Positions 10,690-23,194 are shown, counted from the stretch's first letter. The stretch is 64,000 nucleotides of DNA from Hemileia vastatrix (GCA_030280995.1 JASXTE010000008.1:5103001-5167000); one strand, 5' to 3'. Translations and numbers: made by a program. Notes: generated from the letters alone by a model not told the origin.

Positions 10690-11115
10690 ACCTTAATATT
10701 CAAATAATAAACTTGAATATATGTTGCGTGTATGATATAGATGCATATGCATTTGAATTTGCATGGTGGATACTTATTGCATGCTAAAAATTGATGTGAA
10801 ATGCCTATCCAAAGTGTATGCATAATGACTATGAAGAATAAATATGCATAAAAAATATGCATAGTGATTATGCATAAAAATATGCATATTGAATTTACAT
10901 AAAAATATGCATAAAAATATGCATATTGAATATGCAAAAAAAAGGTGCATATACGTATATGAATAAAATATATTAATATGCATATAGATCTGTATAATGA
11001 ATATGCATATGAATATGCATAAATATCCATAATGATTGAAAAATGCAAAAAAAATGATGCTTAACGAGTATATTTTATGCATAAATAGAAATATGCAATA
11101 TGAATTCATATTGCA
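10690..11115. repeat. TATGCATA-rich block
   Basis: Many overlapping copies of ATATGCATA/TATGCATAAA, a self-complementary 8-mer, spaced 10-20 bp. Inverted counterpart at 40090-40560, where more copies are present. The apparent ORFs through it (repeated MHI/CIF) are low-complexity translation and not genes. Confidence 0.7.
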
Positions 11116-11700
11116 TACAGATAACACTGGCAAACCATTTTGACCAAAACTCATACTAAATTTTCATTCTGGACTAAAGGTGTGAGGGAAGGAAGAAAAA
11201 CAGTCCGACGTTAGAAAAATGCTACATGCACTCACTTTGTAGCAGAGCAAATGAGAAGTGCTGAATTATGGTTGGTGCCCATAATTTAGTATGATATCAT
11301 AATTTTATTTAATTGTTTTCAATATTGAAAAGACTTTAGGTCAGTTGGTTTGGATCTAGCTGTGCCAGGGTCTAATCTAATTATTTTAACAATTTCTTAA
11401 TAATTAACGGGCTTTAATACAAAAACAGGTTGTATTTTTTGTGGGATATTGGATATGATAAGATCTTTTGTAAAAAAAACTTATATTGTTTAAAAATATT
11501 CCTGAATCAGATGTGGGATAATCACTAAAAAAAATTGTAGTACTGTGGGCAATAAAATATATGCACAAGCAGTAAAGAAAGGACCAAGTGAACCCTTTTT
11601 GTGCAGTGGGAATCATTAGAGTGGAATTGTGGATGAAAAATATAATTCATTATTACCATTTTATTTAATCAAAAAATTTATAATATTAAAAAGAACTATT
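11116..11700. other. Single-copy spacer inside Cac-L
   Basis: Unique sequence between the TATGCATA block and the array, matched almost base for base, inverted, at 39530-40085. A 60-70-codon frame is open in both copies on the strand facing the outer end, but it has no recognisable domain and near-identity of the copies alone explains it. Confidence 0.5.
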
Positions 11701-14700
11701 GATTAATTGGTATTTGACCTTTGTGCCTCACTCATATTTATCATTTGATTGATTTTTGTCACCATTATGTTATTAATATTATAAGTATAGCAAAAACTCG
11801 TGTGCCAAATGCATACCGGGTGATGTTACACCTTTTATAATATTATTAAATAAAGGTAAAAAAATATGAAAAAGACTTTTTTTACAAAAAATAAATTGAT
11901 ATCCAAAAGCAATATGAGGGATAAAAAGGTAAAATTAAAGGGATCAAATATGAAATAAAAAATTAAAGTGAAATTCCTCCCATCAAGAGCAAGTAGACAT
12001 GATGGGGTGGACACCCACCAGTGGCACTAAACTTGGACTATAATTTCTTTTTTGTAAAAATAAAAAAAAATCCACTGGAGCTTTAACAAAACTTCAGGAT
12101 GACAATTTTGCCATATCAAACAACTTCTAGTGCAATTATTGAAGAAAAATTCATTTTCATTGCAATAGAGAGAATTGATCACATCAGACTGCATGTGACC
12201 AAAAGTGTCCAGCACAAGTTTGGCCGAACTTGTGCTGGACACTTTTATGATGGAGGTTAGCTAGGGTGGAATTTTTCTTCAGTTCATCTGGTATTTCTTA
12301 TAAACATGTCCACTGGTATTTGATATTTGTGCCTCACTCATATTTATCATTTGATTGATTTTTAGTCACCATTATGTTTTAATATTATAAGTATAGCAAA
12401 AACTCGTGTGCCAATTGCATACCGGGTGATGTTACACCTTTTATAATATTATTAAATAAAGGTAAAAAAATATGAAAATGATTTGTTTTACAAAAAATAA
12501 ATTGATATACAAAATCAATATGAGGGATAAAAAGGTAAAATTACAGGAATCAAATATGAAATAAAAAATTAAAATAAAATTACTGCCATCAAGAGCAAGT
12601 AGACATGTTGGGGCAAATGTCCACCAGTGAGGCTAAACTTGGACTATAATTGCTTTTTTGAAAAACAAAAAAGTGCCAATCTGAGGTTTAAAAAAACTTC
12701 AGCAGAACCATTTAGCCATATCAAACAACTTCTAGTTCAATGATTGAGAGAGAATTGATCACACCAGACTGCATGTGACAAAAAGTGTCCAGCACAAGTT
12801 TGGCCGAACTTGTGCTGGACACATTTATGACGGAGAGTAGCTAGGGTAGAATTTTTCTTCAGTTAATCTGGTATTTCTTATAAACATGTCCATTGGCACT
12901 TCATCTTTGTGCCTCATGCATGTATATCATTTGATTAATTTATTGTCACCATTATATTATTAATATTATGGGTATAGCAAAAACTCGTGTGCCCAACGCA
13001 TACCAGGTGATGTTACACCTTTTATAATATTATTAAATAAAGGTAAAAAAATATGAAAATGATTTATTTTACAAAAAATAAATTGATATACAAAAGCAAT
13101 ATGAGGGATAAAAAGGTAAAATTAATCTCAAAGAGATCAATTATGAAAAACAAAATACTAGTAAAATTCTTGCTCTCAAGAGCCAGTAGAAGTGTTGAAA
13201 AAAATGGGAGCCATCAGGGCTAAATTGTAATAAGTGAACTTTTTTTTAAAGATAAAAAATTATACACCTGAAGTTGGGAAGAACAACAGGTGGATGATTC
13301 AGCTAAACAAAACTACTTGTAGTGACGTTTAATAAAAAAATGTTTTTTTGTTGCCATATAGAGAATTGATCCCATCTGACTGCACGTGACTAAAAGTGTC
13401 CAGCACAAGTTCGGCCGAACTTGTGCTGGACACTTTTATGATGGAGAGTAGCTTGGGTGGAAATTTTCTTCAGTTCCTTCATCTAATATTTCTCATAAAC
13501 ATGTCTACTGGTATTTTATCAGTATGTATCTTTCATATTTATCATCCGATTAATATTTTATCACCATTATATTATTAATGATATTAGTATAGCAAAAACT
13601 TGTGTGCCAAATGCATACCATGTGAAGTTATACCTTCAATAATTTTTTAAAATAGACGTAAATAGATATGGAAAGGATTACTTTTACAAAAATTAAATAG
13701 AAATTTAAAAGTAAAAAGAGGAATAAAAGAGTAAAATAAAAGTCAAAGAGTTCAAATATGAAAAAAATACTGGTAAAATTCCTGCTATCAAGAGCCAGTT
13801 GAGGTGTTAAAGCAAATGGGAGCCATCAGGGCTTAATTGTAAAAAGTGACCTTTTCTTAAAAGATAAAAAATCAAACACCTGATATTGGGCAGAACAGCA
13901 GGTGGATGATTCAGCTAAACCAAACTACTTCTAGTGAAATTTGATAAAAAATTTTTTTGTTGCCATACAGAGAATTGATCCCATCTGACTACACATGACC
14001 AAAAGTGTCTAGCACAAGTTTGGCTGAACTTGTGCTGGACACTTCTATGATGGAGAGTGGCTGGGGTAGAATTTTTCTTCAGTTCATCTGGTATTTCTTA
14101 CAAACATGTCTACTGGTATTTTATCTTTGTGCCTCACTCATACATATTTTGTGATTAATTGTTTGTCTTGATTATATTATTAATTATATAAGTATAGCGA
14201 AAAATTGTGTGCCAAATGCATACTGAGTGATGTTAAACCTTTTATAATATTATTAAAAAAATGTGTAAAAATATTAAAATAATTTATTTTAAAAATTATT
14301 AATTGATATCCAAAAGCAATATGAGAAATAAAAAATTAAGTTAAAGCTATCAAGTATGAAAAAAGAACTCCAAGTATTATTGCTAATATCAAAGGCCAGT
14401 AGAGATGTTGAAGCAAATGAGAGCCATCAGGGATAAATTGTACTTAATTGATTGTTTTTTAAAGATAAAAAATTGTGTACCTGTGGTTTGGATGAACTCT
14501 AGGTGGATAATTCAGCTATATCAAACTAAATCTAGTGAAGTTTCTTATCAAATAATTTTTTTCATTGCCATAGAGAGAATTGATCCCATCTGACTGCACC
14601 TGACCAAAAGTGTCCATCACAAGTTCGGCCGAACTTGTGCTGGACACTTTTATGATGGAGAGTAGCTAGGGTGCAGGTCTTCTTCAGTGCAACTGTTATT

Positions 14701-17700
14701 TTTTTAAAACATGTCAAATGGTATTTGATCTTTCTGTGTTATTCATATTTTATTATCTGATTAATTTTTTGTCATTAGATTATTATTAATTTTATTAGTA
14801 TAGAAAAAACTTGTGAGCCAAATGCATGCCATGTTATATTACACCTTTTATAATAATATTAAAAAATGTTAAAAAAAATATGAAAATGATTTCTTTTCCA
14901 AAATTATAAATTAATATCCAAATGTAACATGAGTGATAAAAAAGTAAAGTAAAAGAGATCAAATATGAAAAAGAAAAATTCAAGAAAAATTCCTGCCTTC
15001 AAGAGCCAGTTAAGGTGTTGAAACAAATGGGTGCCATCAGGGCTAAATTTGATAAAACTTAATTTTTTTTAAAGATAAAAAATTTTTCACCTGAGGTTTG
15101 GAAAAACTCATGGTGGATAATTCAGCTATACTAAACTACTTCTAATGTAATTATTTAGCATTTTTTTTAATTTAATTTCCACAGAGAGAATTGATCCCAT
15201 CTGACTGCACCTGAACAAAAGTGTCCAGCACAAGTTCGGCCGGACTTGTGCTGGACACTTTTATGATGGAGAGTAGCTAGGGTGAAAGTGTTTCTCAGTA
15301 CATCAGTTTTTTGTTTTTCACATTTCTATTGGGTTTTTAACTTTTTTTATCATTCATATTTATCTTATAATTAATTTTTTGTCACCATATATATTATTAA
15401 TGTTTCTAGTATAGCAAAAACCTGCATGCCAAATGCAAAATTGGTGATGTTACAACTTTAATAATATTATTATATAAAGTTAAAAAAATATGAATATGTT
15501 TAGTTTTTTTTTATAAAAATTGATATTCAAAATAAAAAAGGGTAATAGAAAAGTAAAATGAAAATAAATGGGATCAAATACAAAATAAAAAATACAAGTA
15601 AAATTTTTACTATCAAGAGCCAGAAGTGGTGTTGGGACAGTTGGGGACCCCTAGGTCAAGACATGGTCTAAACTTACTTTTATGTATAGCTAACAAATTT
15701 TGACCTGAGGTTTGGACAGACTTCCAGGGGACAATTTTACAATATTAAACATTCTTTACTTCAATAATTGAGTGAAATATCATTTTTATTGCCATAGAGA
15801 GAATTTATCTCATATGACTTCATGCAACCAAAGGTGTCCAGCACAAGTTCGGCCGAACTTGTGCTGGACACTTTTATAATTGAGAGTAGGCATACAGCAA
15901 ATCTTCTTAAACTCAAAAGGGATTTCTTATAAACATTTCCACTGGAATTTGATCTTTCTGTGTCATTTAAATTTACCATTTGATTAATTTTTTGTCATCA
16001 TTATATTGTTAACGTTATTACTATAGTAATAACTTGTGTGAAAATTGCATACCAGGTGGTGTTCCACCTTTAATCATATATTATTAAATAAAGGTATAAG
16101 AGTATGAAAATTATTTACTTTAAAAATTAAAAATTGATATGCAAAGCAATATGAGCAATAAAAAAGTAAAATAAAAGGGATAAAATAAGAAAAAAAATCT
16201 AAGGAAAATTCTCACTATCAATAACAAGTAGAGGTGTTAGATCAAATGTGCACCACCAGGGCCAAACTTGCACTATATTTTGTTTTTTGTTAAACCAAAG
16301 AAAGTGTCCTGATGAGTTTTGAAAAATCATCAGGAGGACATTTTGGCAATATTAAACTACTTATTGTGCAATGATTGAGCAAAATGTCATTTTCATTTCC
16401 ATAGAGTAAATTTATCCCATCTGACTGCATGCAACCAAAAGTGTCCAGCACAAGTTCGGCCAAACTTATGCTGGACACTTTAATGATGGTGAGTATCTAG
16501 GGTGCAGGTCTTCTTCAGTTCATCAGGTATTCCTTATAAACAAATCCACTTGTATATGATCTTTCTGTGTCATTCATATTTATCATTTGATTAATTGTTT
16601 TTCACCATTATAATATTAAGGTTATTAGTATTGAAAAAATTTGTAAGCCAAATGCATACTGGGAGATGCTACATCTTTCATAATCTTATTAAATAAAAGT
16701 AAAAAAATATGAAAAGTATTAGTTTTACAATAAATAAATTGATATTTGAAAGCAAAAACAGGAATAAAAAAGTAAAATAAAAGTGATTAAATATGAAATT
16801 AAACATTCAAATAAAATTTCTGCCATCAAAGATAATTTGAGTTTTAAGACCAAATTTGCACCACCAGTTCTAGATTTGGAATATGTTTTCTTTTTTTAAA
16901 AATTAATAAAAGTGCCCACCTGAGGTTTTCCAAAAAATCAGGAGGATAGTATAGCAGTATAAAGCTACTTCTTGTGCAATGATTGAGCAAAAATTCATTT
17001 TAACTTCCATTGAGTAAATTTATCCCATCTGACTGCATGCAACCAAAAGTGTCCAGCACAAACTCAGCTGAAATTGTGCTGGAAACTTTTATGATGGAGA
17101 GTAGCTAGGGTGCAAGTCTTCTTCAGTTAATCTTATATTCATTTTAAAAATGTCTATGGGTATTTGATCTTTCTGTGTCATCCATATTTATTATTTGATT
17201 ATTTTTTAGTCACCATTATATTATTAATGTTTTAAGTATAGCAAAAACATGTGTAATGAATGTACACTGGATGATGTTACAACTTTAATAATATAATATA
17301 ATAAATGTAAAAAAATGAGAAAGTTATCAGTTTTACCAAAATAAAATTTATATTTAAAAGCTAAAGGAGTAATAAAAGGGTAAGATTAAAATTTAAGAGA
17401 TCAAACATGAAATAAAGATATTAAGTATAATTTCTGCTATCATGAGCCAGTAGAGGCTTCAGATAAAATGGGCACCATCATAGATTAACATGGATCAAAT
17501 TTAATTTTTACCAAAGGAAAAAATTGTCTACCTTAGGTTTGGAAAAACTTCCAGGGGACAATTTGTCTATATAAAACTACTTTCAGTGCAATGATGGAGT
17601 GATAATTCAGTCTCATTTCCATAAAAAGAACTGATTGCATCTGACAGCATGCAACCAAAAGTGTCCAGCACAAGTTTGGCCAAACTTGTGCTGGACACTT

Positions 17701-18960
17701 TTATCATGAAGAGTAGCCAGGGTGCAAGTCATTTTAAATCATCTGAAATTTCTTATAAACCTTTCCACTGTAATTAAATCTTTGTGCCTCACTCATATTT
17801 ATCAATTGATTAATTTTTTTTTGTCACCATTATATTATTAATATTATCAGTATAGCAAAAAATTGTGTGCCAAATGAATACTGGGTGATGCTACACCTTT
17901 TATAATATTATTAAATAAAGGTAAAAAAATATGAAAATGATTTATTTTACAAAAAATAAACTTCTATCCAGAAGCAATATGAGAGGAATAAAGTAAAATA
18001 AAAGAAATCAAAGATGAAAATTAAAATCCAAGTTAAATTCCTGCCATAAACAGAAAAAAGAGATGTTGAATTAAATTAGCACAATCAGGGCTAAACTTGC
18101 ACTAAATTTTCTTTTTTGTAAAAATAAAAAAAAATCCACTTGAGCTTTACCAAAACTTCAGAATGAAAATTTTGCCATATCAAACTACTTCTAGTGTAAT
18201 TTTATATCAAAAATTTATCTTCCTTTCCATAGAGAGAATTTCTCCCATATGACTGCACCAGACCATAAGTGTCCAGCACAAGTTCGGCCAAACTTGTGCT
18301 GGACACTTTTATGATGGAGAGTAGCTAGGGTACAATTTTTCTTCAGTTCATCGAGTATTTCTTACAAACATGTCTACTGGTATTTTATATTTGTTCCTCA
18401 CTCATTAATATCATTTGATTAATTTTTGGTCGCCATTATATTATTAATTTTATAAGTATAGAAAAAACTCATCTGCCAAATGCATACCAGGTGATGTTAT
18501 GCCATTTATAATATTATTAAATAAATGTATAAAAATATGAAAATAGTTTATTTTAAAAATTATTAATTGGTATCCAAAAGCAATATTAGGAATAAAAAAT
18601 TAAGTTAAAGGGTTCAAATATGAAAAAAGAAATCCAAGTAATATTCCTACTATCAAAGGCCAGTAGAGGTGTTGAAGCGAATGAGAGCCATCAGGGATAA
18701 ATTGTACTAAATTGACTTTTTTTCAAAGATAAAAAATTGTGCACCTGTGGTTTGGATGAAATCTAGGTAGAAAATTTGGCTATGTAAAACTACTTCTAGT
18801 GAAGTTTTTTATCCAAAAAATTTTTTCATTTCCATATCAAGAATTGATCTCATATGACTGCAACTGACCAAAAGTGTCCAGCACAAGTTCGGCCGAACTT
18901 GTGCTGGACACTTTTTTGATTGTGAGTATCTAGTGTGCAGCTCTTCTTCAGTGCAACTGG
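11700..18960. repeat. ~608-bp tandem palindrome array, 12 units (Cac-L)
   Basis: Palindrome cores, 38 bp each, start at 12205, 12785, 13396, 14005, 14610, 15221, 15834, 16441, 17049, 17661, 18269 and 18874: spacing 580, then 604-613. Each half reads GTGTCCAGCACAAGTTCGG and is followed by its reverse complement. Around each core are conserved flanks (GACTGCA..TGACCAAAA before, TTTTATGATGGAGAGTAGCT after). The rest of the unit is AT-rich and clearly diverged between units, so the core is the best-kept part. A second weaker palindrome (CCACCTGAGGTTTGG... and inverse) lies 110-140 bp before each core. The first two units are the most alike, suggesting a recent duplication. Confidence 0.88.
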
Positions 18961-19329
18961 AATTTTTTTAAAACATATCCACTGGTATTTGATCTTTCTG
19001 TTTTATTAATATTTTATCATTTGATCAATTTTTTTTACCAGTATATTATTATTTTTATTAGTATAGCAAAAAAACATGTGCCAAATGCTTACAGGGTGAT
19101 GTTAAACCTTTAATAATTCTATTAAATACAGGTAAAAAATTATGAAAATGACTTGTTTTACATAAAATTAATTGATATCTAAAAGAAAAAAAAGGTATAA
19201 AAAGAAATATGTTGAATAATATAGATTTTATATGAAATTCAAAATTCAAGCTAAATGCCTACTTTCAAGGCTCAGAAGAGGTGTTGGATAAAATGGGCAT
19301 CATCAGGAATAAAATTTTACTTAATTTGA

Positions 19330-20330
19330 TTTTTTGAAAAACTAAATGAAGTTTTCAACTGATTTTTTTCCAACATTTAGTTGGACACTTTATCTATATC
19401 AAATTACTTCTAGTACCATGATTGACCAAATTAAATCCTCATTTCCATATGCAGAATTGATCCCATATGGCTGGACCAGGCCAAAGGTGTCAACCACAAT
19501 TTTGAGAATTCTTCTGGTGGACACTTTTATGATGGACAGTAGTAGGGTGCAAGTCTTCTTTAGTTAATCTAGTATTCCTCATAAACATTTCCAACTTGCT
19601 TTTGGCCAAAAATCAGGTGGAAAGTTTTTCCATATAAAATTACTTCTAATGCCATGATTGACTAAAAATTGATTCTCATTGCCATATAGAGAGTTGATCC
19701 TATATGACTGGATCTGGAAAAAGTGTCACCACAATTTTTGATAAACTTAAGTTTGAAAATTTTATGATGGAAAGTAATTGCAAGTCTTCTTCATTTCATC
19801 AAGTAATCCTCATTAAAATTTCCACCTGTATTTTGGCCAAAATTCAGGTGGACACTTTGGCCATATTAAATTTATTCTAGTTCCATGTTGATAAAAAACT
19901 GATACTTATTGCCATATATAGATATTAAACCCATCAGACTGTGCCTTTCCAAAAGTGTCTACCTGAATTATGGCTAAACCTCAGTTGGACACTTTTATGA
20001 TGCAGAGTAGCTAGGGCAAAATTATTCTTCAGTTAATTTGGTATTCATAATAAATTTATCCTCCTGAAGTTTATCCTAACTTGAGGTGGACAATTTCAGA
20101 AAGCACCAGTTAGTCACTATCCATCAAAAAAGTGTTCACCAAAATTTTGGCTAAACTTGTGGTGGACCCCTTTGATCAGCCACAGTCAGATGAGATCAAC
20201 TCTTTAGATGGGAATGAAGTTGATGTTTTTGTCAATCATGGAAATAAAAGTAGTGTGATGTGGCCAAATTACCCCCCTGAAGGTCAGACAAACCTCAGAA
20301 AGACACTTTTTAGCAGGGAGTAACTGAGAA
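19330..20330. repeat. Short-period alternating palindrome zone (Cac-L)
   Basis: Diverged palindromes follow one another about every 100-130 bp: type A (AAAGTGTC...GGACACTTTTATGATG) near 19487, 19727, 19957 and 20128, and type B (TCCACCTG...CAGGTGGA) near 19590, 19828, 20060 and 20275. It looks like an older, compact form of the 608-bp unit. Inverted counterpart at 31500-32480. Confidence 0.65.
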
Positions 20331-20863
20331 AAATCCATTTATCAGAAGAAAATCTTTTATTGGATAGATGCCAAGGTTTCATACTTGTGTATTTTGGTCA
20401 GTATTAATTTTGAAAGTGTCTGTCCAAGCAATTTAATTGCCCATCATGACTCATCTTGTTTTAAATGTTTCAAACTGAATGATACAGTATTAAGGTGTCA
20501 CATAGTATAATTAAGTTCTATTAAGTGCCCTACTATGATGCCTAAATTTATAATTTAATATCTTACATAATAATTTTTTTTATATAAATTCATCAATATT
20601 TTATTTTATTATCAAATTTAATAGAGCAAGTATCCTGAATTATTATATATGCATAAGCTTAGGTTAGATCAATTTGTGCTCAATTTGTGCTCATCAGAGG
20701 ACCAAAATCAAGTTCTGGAGGATCAACTTGTGCATAATTTGGAATCAGTTGATATTCTGTCTATAATCAATCTGAGAATAAATGTAAATCTAACTCTAAT
20801 TTACTTATGTTTATAAAGTATTCATAAACCTGGCATATTTAAGGGACACTCTAAATTTCAAGA
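20331..20863. other. Inner subterminal region of Cac-L
   Basis: Non-coding AT-rich sequence, nearly identical in inverse to 30957-31495. I see no further structure. Confidence 0.4.
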
Positions 20864-20904
20864 GAGGGGATTGCTAGCAATTCACCCCTACATTTCCCGT
20901 GGTG
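20864..20904 (-). repeat. Terminal inverted repeat, inner end of Cac-L
   Basis: Ends TTGCTAGCAATTCACCCC then CATTTCCCGTGGTG, followed by TSD ATT. Confidence 0.8.
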
Positions 20905-21520
20905 ATTAAATTCATTTTTAAAATTGGACCTGGAAAAAAAAGTGGCTAACTCAATGCACTAGAGTGAAAACCAGCACCAAAACGGTTACACACTGTTGGT
21001 GCAGCTTTACAAAAGGGGGACCTTGAAGAGAGGGTAAACCTGGATGAATTATAATTCTCAAGTTGGGATTTGATGAAATTGATAGAGTTGGGTCATGAGA
21101 AGGATGATGGAGTTCAGGAGTTGGTGAAGGCACCGCTATCTAAGGAGGTATTGGAAGAGTATCACATTTAAGGGGGAGTGTTGTATTGGAATGGTAGGAT
21201 AGCAGTGTCAATTAATGAAGAGCTTAAGAGAAAGGTGGGTAAATGAAGAAATGATTATACAATGTTAGGACACACAGGACCTATAAAGACAGTGGAGCTG
21301 GTAAATTTTAGCTTTATTTAAAGTCCATGAAGGAATATGTCCAGCTCTATGTAGCAGCTTGAAAATATTTCCAGAGGAACAAGGTCATCCCAACAGCAAC
21401 ACCACTAACTCCATTAAGCATAATCAAGAATCCATGGAAAGAACTCTCTTATGATCTTATAGTGAAGCTAACAAATTTTCAAGGAATGAATGTCATCCTC
21501 ACAGTGTGGTCATCCAAAAT
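20905..21520 (+). pseudogene. Gy-0 RNase H tail and integrase zinc-binding region
   Basis: Starts in frame with 10435: KFIFKIGPGKK is the end of RNase H (family form FxIxYRPGKxN). Further on are a linker with LSKEVLEEYHI and VLYWNGRIAVSINEELK (family form xLYYxGRLxVPxxxELR), LGHTGPIKTVEL (H of the zinc finger) and, through frameshifts, fragments of YVAGC and the start of the catalytic core (LSYDLIVKLTNFQGMNVILTV). The match fades about 21520, where the element seems truncated. Confidence 0.7.
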
Positions 21521-22078
21521 TTTCTGGGGCTTTATTTGTGTAGTTTGGTACTGTTTGGTGATGTCTTAAATGGAATTTATTTCTGTTTATGGTGTTTTTC
21601 TGGATTCACAGTGTAGAAAGAAAGTTCCACAATACTAAGCTATAGACACAATCCAGGATGGGTTGGTTCTCTTTTCTAAAACTAATTTAAAAAGAAGCAA
21701 CTGCCACTCAAATATTTAAAAACAGTGAAAGCAAATATTATAAGTGTGGTTATATATTTTGTGGAAGAAAGTAGAGTGGGTTAATAAAATACTTTACTCT
21801 AAAAAAGAAGTAATATATCTTAATATAATTAATCTATCTATTGGTTAGATCTATTCCCAGTAAGCACTAGTATTCTCAGTCACTCCCTCTAGAAGCGCTT
21901 TATCTAATGCTATCCTTACTGTAGCAATAAAATAGCTCTACAGTGCTACTTCTGGTATGCACACCCAACATGAACAAAAAATATATATATATCTAATTTC
22001 TTTTCTATGATTAATAATTCTATTTTACTCTCTATTTTTATATATCAATAATTTACTCTATTCTTCCCCCCTGAAAGT
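21521..22078. other. Unassigned AT-rich DNA
   Basis: No long ORF. It may be a retroelement UTR or LTR, since it lies between Gy-0 and minus-strand copia-like remains, but no ends or duplications were found. Confidence 0.3.
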
Positions 22079-22328
22079 CACTACACAATATATGGGGTGG
22101 AATTGCTAGCAAGTCCTCAACCTGAACTCAGATGGAACTCAGACTAAACTTATACTGAACCCATAATGAACTCTACTTGAACACCCACCTAAAACTGTTC
22201 TTCTGAGTGGTGCTCATCCCTGATTGTATGGTTCCTTTATCAGTAGCTCAATGTGTATCCAATCTGTGGTGAGTTTGGGTCCAAGGTTGCGGACTTGCTA
22301 GCAATTCCACCCCCCATATTGTGTGGTG
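22079..22328. mobile_element. 250-bp MITE related to the CACTA-like ends
   Basis: Starts CACTACACAATAT, with GGGGTGGAATTGCTAGCAA following, and ends with the inverse (TTGCTAGCAATTCCACCCC, then ATATTGTGTGGTG): ~37-bp terminal inverted repeats. The GGGGTG(A/G)A-TTGCTAGCAA block is the one in the large transposon ends. Inside, ACTCAGA/CTGAAC-type subterminal repeats. Flanks are AGT and AAT, so the 3-bp duplication is imperfect. It lies within copia-like sequence. Confidence 0.75.
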
Positions 22329-22339
22329 AATGAGTGTCC

Positions 22340-23140
22340 TTTTATATATATTGTATGTTCAGCGCCTCTACCCTATTTTTCCTTTTCCTATGGTTTTTCC
22401 TACAAAATTTCAAGACTAATTCAAGAATATCAAACAGTAACTAAGTATCTCAATAATTTATGTACATTTTTTAGAATATATCTTGGTTCCAATAGTGACT
22501 GAATCATTTGTAAAAGTAGAGCTATTAGCGCCTAACACTCTACCTATTGTACATAATCAACACTTTTGAGATCCCTGAATAAATAATAGGTACTGTACTG
22601 CCTTCCATACCTATTTTAATAACCTACACTTGCTGTATGAGTATCCACTAATTGTGAAACCCTTTGTGCTAAGTCAATACCCTTCCTTCTAACTTCTTTT
22701 TGTTTGAGTTCTTCTTATCAACCCACTTGTTCTTCTAGTGCTACCTTCTTCCTCTAACAATTTTTCTGCCAAAAATGGGAGAGCATAGCTTTATCCAAGA
22801 GACATTTCTCTTATCTAAGTGTGAATTTTGTACCATTGCTTGTTTCTGCTTCCTAAGTCCATAGTATGTTTCTAGAGCTATCCATGACTTTCACAAGTAC
22901 ATACCATACCCTCTATCTTATAGTCCAGTATGCACTTTCCTCTATCTTTTACTTTCCGTGGCTTGTGTATCCATAGTGCACCAAAAATAACTGTGCATAG
23001 AGAGTCTAATTTTTCTATGTTTTTGAAGGCCCCTTTATTGCGCTTCATTAACCATCCTTCCTGGAAACCCCTTTGTTGCGCTTCCATAACCATCCTTCCC
23101 TACAACCCCTTTTTTGCGCTTCCTGCTGAGACATTTGCTA
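22340..23140 (-). pseudogene. Ty1/copia-like integrase C-terminal remnant
   Basis: On the minus strand, 22878-23093 reads IFGALWIHKPRKVKDRGKCI followed by LDYKIEGM. This resembles the copia segment after the integrase core (VFGCxAxVHIPKxxRxKxDxRGxKCIxxGY). Downstream on that strand, stops and frameshifts leave only scattered similarity, and the MITE at 22079 interrupts it. Family recognition is from memory. Confidence 0.45.
23025..23125. repeat. ~38-bp minisatellite, 3 copies
   Basis: Three copies of CCCCTTTNTTGCGCTTC plus AACCATCCTTCC-type sequence within 100 bp. Confidence 0.7.
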
Positions 23141-23194
23141 TGCTACTGAAAGACGTGTACCACAAAAGGCTTAATATTGGAGCTACAGGGGAAA

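Larger units (their letters stand above)
10436..20904. mobile_element. Left CACTA-like transposon (Cac-L) carrying a palindrome array
   Basis: Begins CACCACGGGAAATCTGGGGG and ends with the inverse (CCCGTGGTG), with ~41-bp imperfect terminal inverted repeats and a 3-bp TSD ATT on each side. CAC...GTG ends with 3-bp duplications are typical of CACTA (CMC/EnSpm) elements. The insertion is confirmed by the Gy-0 reading frame, which is continuous if the element and one ATT are left out. Inside are subterminal CTGTCAGGAAA-type repeats, a TATGCATA-rich block and twelve ~608-bp palindrome units. No transposase-like ORF is visible, so it is probably non-autonomous. An inverted second copy is at 30916-40825. 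Confidence 0.75.

Noticed and set aside
10683..11154. Long minus-strand ORFs rich in MHI, CIF and YAY
   Set aside because: Low-complexity translation of the TATGCATA block.
12027..16478. Repeated 60-72-codon ORFs starting MSS.S.AELVLDTF
   Set aside because: They are translations of the palindrome and its flank. They occur in both copies because the DNA is repeated and have no consistent continuation.
10436..20904. CRISPR-like or direct-repeat/spacer array
   Set aside because: Period ~608 bp, palindromes of 38 bp, no uniform spacers and a eukaryotic context; it is a satellite.
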